A stretch of DNA of 64,000 bases from Photobacterium profundum (GTDB lineage Bacteria; Pseudomonadota; Gammaproteobacteria; Enterobacterales; Vibrionaceae): contig NZ_PYOD01000004.1 of the NCBI RefSeq assembly GCF_003026285.1, positions 248,001 to 312,000 on the forward strand. The letters run 5' to 3'. The position numbers and the translations under genes are program-made. The notes under the pieces are model-generated. The model was not told where the DNA came from. It saw nothing but the letters and a program-made list of their open reading frames with translations, and did not search any database. Below are positions 34,539 through 43,654 of this stretch, piece after piece; position 1 is the first letter of the stretch; each line of letters starts with the position of its first letter.

Positions 34539-35369
34539 ATGTCTAGATTGTTATCTAAATATGCAAAGGCGGATCGACAAGGTCGAACGCAGTCGATAAC
34601 ACCTGAAAGTGCAGGGTGGGGGTATGTTGGTTTTGAAGCATATGAGCTAGAAAAAGGTCAGCATTTGGAATTACCAGCAAGCGCTAATGAAGTGTGTTTA
34701 GTACTTATTGCTGGGCATGCCTCTGTAACAACACCAAGCGCATGTTTTGAGAATATCGGCGATAGAATGAGTCCTTTTGAGCGTAAAAAGCCTTACGCTG
34801 TCTATGTTACGGCAGGTGAATTGATTAAGGTTGTCGCCAATACTGCACTTGAGTTGGCAGTGTGCCAAGCACCAGGAAGTGGCCGCTTACCAACAAGGCT
34901 GATTGCCCCGAACGATATTGATGCCGAGCACCGTGGTAACGGCCATAATCAGCGTTATGTACACAATATTTTGCCTGATTATAAAGAGGCAGACAGCTTA
35001 CTGGTGGTAGAAGTTTACACCGATGAAGGGTGCACGAGTTCATACCCAAGCCATAAGCACGATCAAGATGCAGCACCCTCAGAAACCTACCTTGAAGAAA
35101 CGTATTATCATCGTCTTAATCCTGAACAGGGGTTTTGTATGCAGCGTGTTTATACCGACGATCGTGAATTAGATGAGTGCATGGCGGTATATAACAAAGA
35201 TGTTGTTCAAGTACCTAAAGGCTATCACCCCGTTGCGACAATCGCAGGTTATGATAGTTATTACCTCAACGTAATGGCAGGGCCAACACGTAAATGGCTG
35301 TTTACCTGGGAACCCGATCACGATTGGATCAATTCAGACGATTACGCAAAAAAACACGTTACTCGTTAA
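34539..35369 (+). CDS. iolB: 5-deoxy-glucuronate isomerase IolB (module B)
   Basis: 276 residues, KduI/IolB double cupin. Metal motif SYPSHKHDQDAAPSETYLEETYYHRLNPEQGF and the later KGYHPVATIAGYDSYYLNVMAGPTRKW match the family well, arguably nearer to the usual IolB pattern (YLEETYYH) than the module A copy (LYEEVYQF). It acts on 5-deoxyglucuronate in the cytoplasm. AAGGGA lies upstream of the ATG. It is followed by iolG after 124 bases that contain an inverted repeat. Confidence 0.92.
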   Translation: MSRLLSKYAKADRQGRTQSITPESAGWGYVGFEAYELEKGQHLELPASANEVCLVLIAGHASVTTPSACFENIGDRMSPFERKKPYAVYVTAGELIKVVANTALELAVCQAPGSGRLPTRLIAPNDIDAEHRGNGHNQRYVHNILPDYKEADSLLVVEVYTDEGCTSSYPSHKHDQDAAPSETYLEETYYHRLNPEQGFCMQRVYTDDRELDECMAVYNKDVVQVPKGYHPVATIAGYDSYYLNVMAGPTRKWLFTWEPDHDWINSDDYAKKHVTR

Positions 35370-35428
35370 TGTCGCTTTTGGCTTGAATGATTAATAACAG
35401 AGAACAAATAACGATTTTCTATAACGTA

Positions 35429-35464
35429 ATACCAATATGAACAAATACCTATTTAGATTGGTAT
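35429..35464. repeat. inverted repeat between iolB2 and iolG
   Basis: Arms ATACCAAT / ATTGGTAT around 20 bases, no T-tract. The shape recalls the small interspersed palindromes of Vibrionaceae; only one copy of this exact type was noticed in the window. Confidence 0.45.
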
Positions 35465-35493
35465 AAATACTTAATGTTGCTAAGGAGTTAGGC

Positions 35494-36480
35494 ATGTTTA
35501 ATATCGCTTTGTTTGGTGCCGGTAGAATTGGACAGGTTCATGCTGTCAATATTAACAATCACCCAGAAACAAACTTGTACTCAGTGATTGACCCTTATTT
35601 GGAAGGGGCACAAAAGTTAGTTGATAGCTATCAGGCAAAAATTCAGTCTGTTGAAGAAGCAATGACCGATCCAGACGTACACGGTGTTTGCATTGGTTCA
35701 GCAACAGATACGCATGCTAATTTAATCGAACTTGCTGCCATCAACGGTAAGGCGATTTTTTGTGAAAAGCCGATTGATCTTGAGTTGAGCCGAGTAAGAG
35801 ATTGCTTAGCTGTTGTTGAAAAACACAATGTACCAATGTTAGTTGGGTTTAACCGCCGTTATGATCCACAATTTCGTCAGCTAAAAGAACAGTTAGGTGC
35901 AGGCACGATTGGCAAAGCAGAATCGCTTTTAATTACCTCTCGTGATCCTTCGCCACCGCCAGCAGAGTACAGCCAAGTTTCGGGTGGAATGTTTCGTGAT
36001 ATGACGGTGCATGATCTGGATATGGCACGTTTCATTATTGGTGAAGATCCTGTGTCGATCACGGCGCACGGCAGCTGCATGGTTGATCCTGCGATTGGCG
36101 AAGCAGGCGATATTGATACTGCAGTATTAGTATTACAGTTTCCATCAGGAGTGATGGCGACCATCGTAAACAGCCGTCGATCAGGCTATGGTTATGATCA
36201 ACGTTTAGAGCTTCACGGTGAAAAAGGCTTACTACAAGCAGGCAACATGAAAGAAAACTTGGTACAGCATTGGGGGGACGTTGGTTGTACCAGCGCTAAA
36301 CCGCAACCTTTCTTTTTAGAGCGCTATCAAGATGCATATATCGCTGAATGGCAACATTTTGCAGATGTTTTAGCTAATCGTTGCAAGCCTGAATGTAGTG
36401 GTGTTGATGGGGAGTTTGCTTTGGTGCTAGCTGAAGCGGCTTTAGAGTCAATGAAATCAGGGAAAACGGTGATCCTTTAA
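35494..36480 (+). CDS. iolG: inositol 2-dehydrogenase IolG
   Basis: 328 residues, the normal IolG length. Rossmann motif FGAGRIGQVHAVNI, then GVCIGSATDTHANLIELAAI, FCEKPIDLELSRV (EKP motif), VGFNRRYDP, and GGMFRDMTVHDLDMARFIIGE, which supplies the catalytic Asp/His pair. It oxidises myo-inositol to 2-keto-myo-inositol with NAD+. AAGGAG is 6 bases before the ATG. First committed enzyme of the pathway; a second, longer Gfo/Idh/MocA enzyme is in module A. Confidence 0.92.
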   Translation: MFNIALFGAGRIGQVHAVNINNHPETNLYSVIDPYLEGAQKLVDSYQAKIQSVEEAMTDPDVHGVCIGSATDTHANLIELAAINGKAIFCEKPIDLELSRVRDCLAVVEKHNVPMLVGFNRRYDPQFRQLKEQLGAGTIGKAESLLITSRDPSPPPAEYSQVSGGMFRDMTVHDLDMARFIIGEDPVSITAHGSCMVDPAIGEAGDIDTAVLVLQFPSGVMATIVNSRRSGYGYDQRLELHGEKGLLQAGNMKENLVQHWGDVGCTSAKPQPFFLERYQDAYIAEWQHFADVLANRCKPECSGVDGEFALVLAEAALESMKSGKTVIL

Positions 36481-36520
36481 CGATCTAACCCCTTTTTTTT
36501 AGCAAGACTGATAAATTATT

Positions 36521-36549
36521 AAGGATCTCTTTTCATGAGGTCCTTTTTT
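36521..36549 (+). terminator. terminator after iolG
   Basis: AAGGATCTC pairs with GAGGTCCTT (one G-U), 7-base loop, followed by TTTT. It is 41 bases after the iolG stop. Confidence 0.75.
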
Positions 36550-36603
36550 GTAGTCAATAAAATTAATGCATTCAGTCATGACACATATCCACCTCTACTC
36601 CCG

Positions 36604-37515
36604 CTAGATTATACTAAGAAAAGCATCGCTAATTTTATCGCGAACCCACTTATGCACCTGATCGTTTTGGTGTCTTTCATGCCACATTCCACGAATAGTA
36701 AGAGTCGGTAAACTAAATGGGCACGCTTTTAATTTTAATCCGTATAACTTACTTCCTTGCTCCGCGATAGATTCCGGCAAGAAGGCAATCAATTTAGAAT
36801 TGGGTAATAGTGCTAACTGTAAATTGAGGGATTCAGCATAGAGTCCAATTTTTCGTTCTGACAGCCCCATGCTTTTTCCGTATTGGCTTACTGGATCGTC
36901 GTGATCATCGAGCAAGCTGGATTTGATATGAGGGTAGCTAAAAATGGCTTCTGTATTCCAGTTATTCAGAGCGGGGTTATGCTTATCTAGCAAGCACACT
37001 AAGGCTTCATTGATAAGGCGTTTCTGCATAAAACGCGGATTAGCCTTCAGTCCCGCTCCAATGATCATATCTAGCTTTCCGCTATCGAGTTTTTCATAAG
37101 CGTTATTGTCCAGTATCTGCACATCAAAGATGATGTTAGGTGCTTCACTATTGATAGTGTGAAATGCCTTTGATAGGTAAGAAGCAACAATAAAGTCATG
37201 AGTCTGAAGACGAAAGTGGGCATGAACTTGCGAGAGTTCTAAAGTTTTTGGTGTCAGTAAGGTGCCGATTTCACCGAGGATAAAACTAAGTTTATCGGAT
37301 AATTCCAATGCCCGTGCTGTAGGTTCTAATCCTTTGGCATTTCGTATAAAAAGAGGATCATCGAAAACTGTTCTCAGCCTAGAGAGAGTGTGGCTCATTG
37401 CTGATTGGGTGACATTCATTTTCTGCGCTGCACGTCCCACATGCTGCTCTTCAAGCAACGCACGTAAAGATTTAAGCAGATTTAGATCGACTTTAGCTAT
37501 ATGACTTTCATTCAT
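36604..37515 (-). CDS. LysR family transcriptional regulator
   Basis: 303 residues: helix-turn-helix VDLNLLKSLRALLEEQHVGRAAQKMNVTQSAMSHTLSRLRTVFDDPLFIR, typical of the NodD/LeuO-like branch (DLNLL opening), then PTARALEL and a substrate-binding domain. It is divergent from the DoxX-like gene, its probable target, with 81 bases between them. The pair interrupts the inositol genes and has no obvious role in that pathway. Confidence 0.88.
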   Translation of the reverse strand: MNESHIAKVDLNLLKSLRALLEEQHVGRAAQKMNVTQSAMSHTLSRLRTVFDDPLFIRNAKGLEPTARALELSDKLSFILGEIGTLLTPKTLELSQVHAHFRLQTHDFIVASYLSKAFHTINSEAPNIIFDVQILDNNAYEKLDSGKLDMIIGAGLKANPRFMQKRLINEALVCLLDKHNPALNNWNTEAIFSYPHIKSSLLDDHDDPVSQYGKSMGLSERKIGLYAESLNLQLALLPNSKLIAFLPESIAEQGSKLYGLKLKACPFSLPTLTIRGMWHERHQNDQVHKWVRDKISDAFLSII

Positions 37516-37596
37516 AATGTTTATTAATTGTAATCAGTTCAATTAATAATGATGCAGAACTAAACTCTAATCAACCCGAAAAATGGAAAGAATAAT

Positions 37597-37956
37597 ATGA
37601 ATATTTTAATTACTGGCATTATTGTTTTGCTTTCAGCTTTCTTCTTATTTGCTGGCTCAATAAAATTGCTGGGTTGGCAAAAAATGATTTTTGAAAAACA
37701 AATAGAGTTCTTTCATTCTTACGGGCTTAATCGTCAGGTAATGGCGCTGGTAGGTGTCGTTGAGTTGTTTGGGGCAATTACCATTTGGTTCCAGAGCAGC
37801 ATACTAGGATTGCTAGGAGCCATGGCTCTGCTTGGCACTTCTTTAGGGGCTATCTATTTTCATTTACGTTTTGATACTTGGAAAGATGGTATTCCGGCGG
37901 TGATGACGCTGATCCTTTCGGGAGTGGTTGTTTTCCTTGGCTATGTCATTTTTTAG
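37597..37956 (+). CDS. DoxX-like four-helix membrane protein
   Basis: 119 residues with four predicted membrane segments: GIIVLLSAFFLFAGSIKLLG, MALVGVVELFGAITIWF, ILGLLGAMALLGTSLGAIYFHL and GIPAVMTLILSGVVVFLGYVIF. The FAGSIKLLG and GVVELFGA stretches fit the DoxX/DoxD-like group of small inner-membrane proteins, mostly of unknown function. Divergent from lysR, which likely regulates it. Confidence 0.78.
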   Translation: MNILITGIIVLLSAFFLFAGSIKLLGWQKMIFEKQIEFFHSYGLNRQVMALVGVVELFGAITIWFQSSILGLLGAMALLGTSLGAIYFHLRFDTWKDGIPAVMTLILSGVVVFLGYVIF

Positions 37957-37986
37957 GCAGAAACTTAATTACATGATTATTGAGGT

Positions 37987-38018
37987 TATCAAGGATCTGA
38001 CTAATTCAGACCTTGATA
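37987..38018. terminator. hairpin between convergent DoxX and rpiR2 genes
   Basis: TATCAAGG(A)TCTGA pairs with TCAGACCTTGATA, one bulged base, 5-base loop. T-runs are weak on both sides. Its position between two converging stop codons suggests a shared transcript end. Confidence 0.5.
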
Positions 38019-38051
38019 CCGTATTTTACCTCATATGTTGTGGGGCGTTTT

Positions 38052-38885
38052 TTATTGATCGTTTCCGGTTTTAAACGCCAGCGATACTGCTAATGTTTGT
38101 GCAAGACAGAACGATGCTGATTGCGATCGGAATGCATCTACTTTAGCCTCTTTCACCACGAAACAGACGTCGCTAAAGGCTGCTAGCGGGCTTAATTGGC
38201 TGTCTGTAATCACCACTTGCTTTGCCCCTGCTTTGCTGACTATCTCGCTTAATTTAACGGTTTCCTCAGCGTAAGGTGAGAAGCTGATAGAGATAACAAT
38301 ATCTTTGGGCCCCACCATACTGAGCTGTTCTTGAAACATCCCACCTAATCCATCAATTAAAAAAGCGCGGCGCTCTAAATGGCGTAATGCATAGGTTAAA
38401 TACGATGCGATGCTAAATGAACGACGTAGGCCAATTAGATAGATATTGTTGGCGTTAGCAATTAACTCGACCGCTTGATTCAGTTTATCGGCCGATGTTT
38501 GAGTGGCTAATTGCTCCATGGCTTGGCTATTTGCTCGGGCAAAATCTTGCAATATATCAATAGGGTTTTCAGGCGGTGGTGACGCATCATCTAACTCTTT
38601 AAATAAGCGTGCGCGATCAGTGTAGCTGGTTGTTTCTTCAACGAGGTTTTGACGAAACAGTTGTTTCATTTCATTAAAGCCTTTGAAGTCAAAAGCATTT
38701 GCGAAGCGGATCAGCGTTGAAGGGGGTACTTGCGCTTGCTCAGCAATAACTGCAACCGTGTCAAAAGCGATACTGTTATGGCTCTCTAATACATACGCGG
38801 CGACTTGTTGCAGCCGTTTGCTTAATTCGTTATATCGATTACGAATTTGCTCTTCTAATTCAGATAGCGTGGTAGCTGCAGACAT
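38052..38885 (-). CDS. RpiR/MurR family regulator 2
   Basis: 277 residues, same two-domain build as regulator 1: HTH_6 (RYNELSKRLQQVAAYVL, AVIAEQAQVPPSTLIRFANAFDFKGFNEMKQLFRQ) and SIS domain (NNIYLIGLRRSFSIASYLTYAL, PKDIVISISFSPYAEETVKL, VVITDSQLS). The recognition helices of the two paralogues are close (VPLSTLSRFAN against VPPSTLIRFAN), so they may share DNA sites. AGGAAG lies 6 bases before ATG. A TGAAA-N6-TTTCA site just upstream suggests autoregulation. Confidence 0.88.
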   Translation of the reverse strand: MSAATTLSELEEQIRNRYNELSKRLQQVAAYVLESHNSIAFDTVAVIAEQAQVPPSTLIRFANAFDFKGFNEMKQLFRQNLVEETTSYTDRARLFKELDDASPPPENPIDILQDFARANSQAMEQLATQTSADKLNQAVELIANANNIYLIGLRRSFSIASYLTYALRHLERRAFLIDGLGGMFQEQLSMVGPKDIVISISFSPYAEETVKLSEIVSKAGAKQVVITDSQLSPLAAFSDVCFVVKEAKVDAFRSQSASFCLAQTLAVSLAFKTGNDQ

Positions 38886-38935
38886 TTTAAACTTCCTGTC
38901 GTTAACGCTTTATAAGTCTGGCAATTATATGATAA

Positions 38936-38951
38936 TGAAATGAAAATTTCA
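38936..38951. promoter_or_regulatory. candidate RpiR/IolR operator upstream of rpiR2
   Basis: TGAAA-tgaaaa-TTTCA, 51-66 bases before the rpiR2 start. Inside it TGAAA-a-TTTCA is also a perfect palindrome (38941-38951). Confidence 0.5.
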
Positions 38952-39034
38952 AAATGTACGATTAAATTATGTCTTGTTGGAATATATGTTTCAGTTTATC
39001 TGCAGTAGGAGGGGGACCGAGGTGCTTCAAACTC

Positions 39035-39064
39035 AAAAAGGCCACGGATTAAAGAATCCGTGGC
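39035..39064 (-). terminator. terminator of the inositol-type ABC transporter operon
   Basis: Perfect 10-base stem GCCACGGATT / AATCCGTGGC with tetraloop AAAG; on the minus strand it is followed by CTTTTT. It lies 50 bases after the permease stop. Confidence 0.88.
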
Positions 39065-39113
39065 AAAGTTTCCTACAGTTACAACTTTGTTTAAGAGTAA
39101 ATGTTTACGGGGG

Positions 39114-40130
39114 TTATTTACTCTTTTTCTGTCGTTTCATATCGAAAATAACAGCAACAACAATGACTAAGCCTTTTACGACTTGCTGCCAATAGGCCGA
39201 GACATTCAATAAATCAAGCCCATTTTGCAGTACACCCATGATCATGACGCCGACAATAGTGCCCTGAATTGTACCGATACCACCGGCATGACTCACACCA
39301 CCAACGGTTGCAGATGCGATGGCATCAAGCTCATACATCACACCAAGGCCTGGCTGACCAGAGTTAATACGTGCAGTCAGAATCAGTGCAGCAATACCTG
39401 CAAGTAAACCGGCATATACATAGACAAGAATCTTGTATTTGGTCACGTTAATGCCAGATACATATGCGGCAGTTTCATTACCACCAATGGCGTAGGCGTA
39501 TTTACCAAATCGAGTGTAATTAAGAAGCACATAGGTAATGAAAGCCATTACTAAAAATATCACCACAGGCACGGGCACATTGGCAATGGTTCCTTGACCA
39601 ATCCACTGGTATGACTCGATTAAGCTACTGACTGGGCGACCATCTGAATACAGTAGTGCTGCACCACGAGCGATAATCATCATACCCAGTGTGGCAATGA
39701 AAGGAGGGATACCCGTATAAGCAATAAGAGCACCGTTTATCAAGCCACATAATGCACCGACGGCGAGTGCCACTAAAATTGGCACAATAATAGGTAGTTC
39801 TGGCAGGTTAGGGTACATTCTCATGCCCCAATCAAGTGACTGGGCGGTACTTGCAGATACAACGGCCGCAACAGCGAGAACAGAACCAGATGAAAGGTCG
39901 ATACCTCGTGTAATAATAATAATGGTAACGCCAAGCGCCAGCAGACCAATACTTGCCATTTGTGTCATTACGTTAAGTAGGTTGGCCACTGTTAAGAAAA
40001 CAGGAGACAAAATACTCATCACAATACACATTGCGATAAAGACAAAATAGATAGCGTATTTGGATATGAAGCGTTTTGTATTTGCGCCCTTCGGTTGATC
40101 TGAGGTCGCTTGAAGAAGTTTAGCTAGCAT
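39114..40130 (-). CDS. ribose/inositol-type ABC transporter permease
   Basis: 338 residues with 8-10 membrane segments, BPD_transp_2 (RbsC) family: [77 protein letters not shown] and [40 protein letters not shown]. The last stretch is the cytoplasmic loop that contacts the ATPase. It is the third gene of a binding protein-ATPase-permease operon. Inositol as substrate is inferred from its place in the iol cluster. AAGGAA is 7 bases before the ATG. Confidence 0.9.
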   Translation of the reverse strand: MLAKLLQATSDQPKGANTKRFISKYAIYFVFIAMCIVMSILSPVFLTVANLLNVMTQMASIGLLALGVTIIIITRGIDLSSGSVLAVAAVVSASTAQSLDWGMRMYPNLPELPIIVPILVALAVGALCGLINGALIAYTGIPPFIATLGMMIIARGAALLYSDGRPVSSLIESYQWIGQGTIANVPVPVVIFLVMAFITYVLLNYTRFGKYAYAIGGNETAAYVSGINVTKYKILVYVYAGLLAGIAALILTARINSGQPGLGVMYELDAIASATVGGVSHAGGIGTIQGTIVGVMIMGVLQNGLDLLNVSAYWQQVVKGLVIVVAVIFDMKRQKKSK

Positions 40131-40174
40131 AACTACATTCCTTGATTCGTTTTGGTTTAGCTAATGTGGTGGCG

Positions 40175-41668
40175 TTAGTTGAAAGCCATTGACATTACTT
40201 GTTGCTGAGAGGCTTCTTTGCCGTCAAGTTCACCCTTCAGCTTGCCTCCATGCATGACTAGTATTCGGTCGCTCATTCCTATGACTTCAGGTAGTTCAGA
40301 CGAGATCATGACTAAGCTTTTGCCCATACCTGTAAGTAATCGCATTAGTTTATAAATTTCAGACTTCGCGCCGATATCAATACCGCGTGTTGGTTCGTCT
40401 AAAAAGAGGATGTCTGGTTTGGTTAGCATCCAACGTGCAAGTAGTACTTTCTGTTGATTACCACCACTGAGGTTATCAATTTTTTCTTCCATACCCGGTG
40501 TTTTGACTTTTAATTTGGTGCACTGGCTAGCGCAATCTTTTTGCATCGAACGTACATCAAGCACGTTTACGACTTTATTACGGTAAGCATCAAGATGAGC
40601 AATAGAGGTATTTGCGAAGATATCAAGCATCAAATAAAGACCCGAATGGCGTCGATCTTCGGTTAAAAATGCCATTTTATGACTGATTGCATCTTGAGGG
40701 GTTTTGATTTCGACGTTTTCGCCGTTAATCCAAATTTCGCCTACATCGTGCTTTCTTACCCCAAACAAGGTTTCGATAAGCTCGGTGCGTCCAGCGCCAA
40801 CAAGCCCTGCAATACCTAAAATTTCACCTTCATGCAGTTTGAAGCTAATGTTGTCAAATACACCGTCAACGCTCAGATTTTTTACTTCTAGACGTACTTT
40901 TCCAGGTTTCGCTGTAGGAGGTGGGAATACATCGCCTAAATCACGACCAACCATCATCTGAACAAGTTCTTCGTGATTGGTGTTTTGTGCTTCACGTTCG
41001 CCGATGTAACACCCATCACGGAATACTGTTATATCGTCACAAATACGGAAGATTTCATCCATTTTATGGCTGATGTAAACAATGGATACGCCTTGCTTCT
41101 TTAACTTTTCGATAATTTCAAATAGATGATCAACTTCTTTGCCAGTTAAAGCAGAGGTGGGTTCATCCATAATAATAATTTTTGAATTGTAGGAAATTGC
41201 TTTAGATATCTCGATCATTTGCATTGTCGCAACGGTGAGTTCGCTCATTGGCGTACGTGGGTCGAGGTGCAAATCTAATTTTTTTAAGAGTTCAGTCGTA
41301 TCATGGTACATTTTTGCGTGGTCGATAAGGCGTAATGGACCTTTAAGTGGTTCACGACCTAGCCAAATATTTTCAGCAATACTACGGTGAAGAATAGGAG
41401 ATAGCTCTTGGTGGATCATTGAAATCCCAGCTTCTAGTGCTTCTTTCGCACCATTATAATTAACCTGTTCTCCTTGATAACGAATCGTGCCGCAGTCGCG
41501 TTGATAAATACCAAACAGCACCTTCATTAGGGTAGATTTACCTGCACCGTTTTCTCCCATTAAAGCCATTACGCGACCTTTTTTTAACGTTAATTGCACA
41601 TTATCGAGTGCTTTTACGCCGGGAAATGTTTTGGTAATACCACGCATTTCTAATAAAACTTGGTTCAT
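40175..41668 (-). CDS. sugar-type ABC transporter ATPase with two nucleotide-binding domains
   Basis: 497 residues, RbsA/MglA/AraG-type tandem ATPase. Domain 1: MGENGAGKSTLMKVLFG (Walker A), signature LTVATMQMIEISKAIS, Walker B IIIMDEPTSALT. Domain 2: GLVGAGRTELIETLFG (the altered Walker A normal for this family), signature LSGGNQQKVLLARWML, Walker B ILFLDEPTRGID. It powers uptake through the neighbouring permease. GGAG is 8 bases before the ATG. Confidence 0.92.
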   Translation of the reverse strand: MNQVLLEMRGITKTFPGVKALDNVQLTLKKGRVMALMGENGAGKSTLMKVLFGIYQRDCGTIRYQGEQVNYNGAKEALEAGISMIHQELSPILHRSIAENIWLGREPLKGPLRLIDHAKMYHDTTELLKKLDLHLDPRTPMSELTVATMQMIEISKAISYNSKIIIMDEPTSALTGKEVDHLFEIIEKLKKQGVSIVYISHKMDEIFRICDDITVFRDGCYIGEREAQNTNHEELVQMMVGRDLGDVFPPPTAKPGKVRLEVKNLSVDGVFDNISFKLHEGEILGIAGLVGAGRTELIETLFGVRKHDVGEIWINGENVEIKTPQDAISHKMAFLTEDRRHSGLYLMLDIFANTSIAHLDAYRNKVVNVLDVRSMQKDCASQCTKLKVKTPGMEEKIDNLSGGNQQKVLLARWMLTKPDILFLDEPTRGIDIGAKSEIYKLMRLLTGMGKSLVMISSELPEVIGMSDRILVMHGGKLKGELDGKEASQQQVMSMAFN

Positions 41669-41739
41669 GCTTTCTGCTCCAATTAGGTTGTTCTATGTGC
41701 CAATGTTCAGGCACACAGAACAGTCAGTACGAGGGATAA

Positions 41740-42753
41740 TTAACCCTGTTTAGCTTCAAATTCAGCTAGGTTATCCTTAGTAACGAGCTCAGCAGGAATC
41801 CACGTTATTTTGTCGCGAGGGGTTTTGTTTATGCCACTAAGTGCTGCATCAATGGCGCCACGAGCTTGGCTACGACCATCTTGGAATACCGTCGCGTCTA
41901 GTGCGCCATTTTTGATCGCCATTAAGCCATCAGGGGTTGCATCAACACCAATGACAATAGTATCGTCAAGTTTACCTGCAGCACGTAATGCCTGAATTGC
42001 ACCTAATGCCATATCATCATTGTTCGAAATAATAATATCTAGCTTGTCACCAGAGTTGATCCAATTCTCCATAACAACCATTCCTTGAGAACGCTGCCAT
42101 AAAGCGGTTTGCTTACGAATAATGTTGTATTCAGGTTTTTCTTTGAAGAAATCTTCCACACCTTGAGTACGTAAAATGGCTGCTTCAACCGTCATCATAC
42201 CCATGATAATACCGATGTTACCGCCATCTGAGTGTGATGCTGCGTATTTCGCTTGTTCTTCACCAAATCGAAGTTCTTCAGAACCCACGTACGCGACACC
42301 ATCAGGAAGGTAGGTAGGGCGACGATTTAAGTAAACAAGTTCAATGCCAGCTTTTAAAATGTCATCGGTCATAGGTTGTGTTGCATCGGTGTTTACTGGT
42401 ACAAGAATAATGCCGTCAACTTGTTGAATAATGAAATTTTGAATTTGACCAAGCTGCTTTACAGTATCTTCTTTAGCATCAACAAAAATGAGTTCGAGGT
42501 TGTCTTGCTTTGCTGCATAAGCACTCATCGAATCTTTCATATTTACCAAGAATGTGTCATCAAAGTTCGGTATAGCGACACCAATTCGAGTCACATTACT
42601 GTCAGCTTTCTCTCCGCCACAGGCTACAAGTGCCATTAACCCCGTAATAAAAAGCACCCCTTGAACTGCTTTTTTAGGCTTATTCATTAATTGCTTTATA
42701 TATTTAGTGCTTTGTTGAAATAGCGTAGTCAATCCACTTGTCGTAATTGGCAT
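41740..42753 (-). CDS. sugar/inositol-binding lipoprotein of the ABC transporter
   Basis: 337 residues, peripla_BP_4 fold like RbsB and inositol-binding proteins: VTRIGVAIPNFDDTFLVNMKDSM, IQQVDGIILVPVNTDATQPMTDDI, IIISNNDDMALGAIQALRAAG, DTIVIGVDATPDGLMAIKNG, DATVFQDG. A lipobox LVAC at about residues 42-45 predicts a lipoprotein. The start at 42753 is chosen for a perfect AAGGAGG 5 bases upstream, which gives an unusually long N-terminal extension of 22 residues before MNKPKK; an ATG at 42687 would give a normal signal but has no ribosome binding site. First gene of the transporter operon. Confidence 0.87.
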   Translation of the reverse strand: MPITTSGLTTLFQQSTKYIKQLMNKPKKAVQGVLFITGLMALVACGGEKADSNVTRIGVAIPNFDDTFLVNMKDSMSAYAAKQDNLELIFVDAKEDTVKQLGQIQNFIIQQVDGIILVPVNTDATQPMTDDILKAGIELVYLNRRPTYLPDGVAYVGSEELRFGEEQAKYAASHSDGGNIGIIMGMMTVEAAILRTQGVEDFFKEKPEYNIIRKQTALWQRSQGMVVMENWINSGDKLDIIISNNDDMALGAIQALRAAGKLDDTIVIGVDATPDGLMAIKNGALDATVFQDGRSQARGAIDAALSGINKTPRDKITWIPAELVTKDNLAEFEAKQG

Positions 42754-42901
42754 GTCTGCCTCCTTGTTATTAGATGCTTCTTCAGCAAATTTAAAATGCG
42801 ATTTCATGCATTAAGTTAAATCTCCATTTAGAGCTTCTACTTAATTACCGACTAGAATCACATCTCATATTTTAATCGTGAGTTTTTTATTCATATTAGT
42901 A

Positions 42902-42916
42902 TGAAAAATATTTTCT
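42902..42916 (+). promoter_or_regulatory. candidate RpiR/IolR operator upstream of the ABC operon
   Basis: TGAAA-aatat-TTTCT; its first 14 bases are identical to the site upstream of iolE (24982). About 150 bases before the binding-protein start. Confidence 0.5.
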
Positions 42917-43143
42917 AAACCCAGTGAGGATTACTATAGGTTGTCGTTTCTTTTATAACCACCACTGATGTTAATTAAATGTATAAAATGCTACGTCGAT
43001 CTCATATAAAATTTAAATGCAAATTTATTTTTTATTATAAGTTATTGATTTTAATTGCTATGTGTTATTTTTTTGAACTTGATCACGAAAGGTGAGATTG
43101 AGTTGTAATGCGCTCACGGCATATTTGTTAGCAAATATGTTAA

Positions 43144-43159
43144 TGAAAAAATATTTTCA
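43144..43159 (+). promoter_or_regulatory. candidate RpiR/IolR operator
   Basis: TGAAA-aaatat-TTTCA, perfect arms, in the middle of the divergent region. Confidence 0.45.
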
Positions 43160-43556
43160 AAAATTATGCTTCGATTATAAATTGACCGAAGTTATGATGG
43201 ATGTAGTGTACGGAACACACAAGGCTATTAGTCATGATGTATCAATCTGATAAGGCTGCTGGCAAGACAACTTACGCTGTAATAGTGATTTTTAAAGGCC
43301 TTAGATGCTTACCGTAGGATTAACTTCAATGGTTTTATTTCCTGAAAATATTAGCCGACATTTGGATTTACTTATTTTAATAAAACAATAAAACGTTAAT
43401 TAATTGTGTGATTATTTGAGGCTACTTTTTTTGAATTAGATCAAAACGCTTTTTATATTGATCCCGAAGAGTAAATTGACTTACCCAAAGAATCAGTACA
43501 GAACAAACAGACTTAAGATCACAAAAAAAAATATTCATTTCGTTTCTTGTTGATAA

Positions 43557-43572
43557 TGAAACGTTCATTTCG
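43557..43572 (+). promoter_or_regulatory. candidate RpiR/IolR operator upstream of iolC2
   Basis: TGAAA-cgttca-TTTCG, one mismatch to the TGAAA-N6-TTTCA form, about 83 bases before the iolC2 start. It overlaps the palindrome AATGAA-ACG-TTCATT. Confidence 0.45.
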
Positions 43573-43654
43573 TATAACTGAGTCATTGAAATAATCCAAC
43601 CACGATGACGCGTTGATTGTCGTTTTATAACGTGCTTTGAGAAAGGAATCGAAA

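Larger units (their letters stand above)
42754..43654. promoter_or_regulatory. 900-base divergent control region between ABC operon and iolC2
   Basis: No gene is supported. It contains three candidate operators (42902-42916, 43144-43159, 43557-43572), two TTCATTTCGT copies exactly 30 bases apart (43534 and 43564), and a palindrome AATGAA-ACG-TTCATT at 43555-43569. It must supply promoters for the transporter operon and for iolC2-iolD2-iolE2-iolA. Confidence 0.55.
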
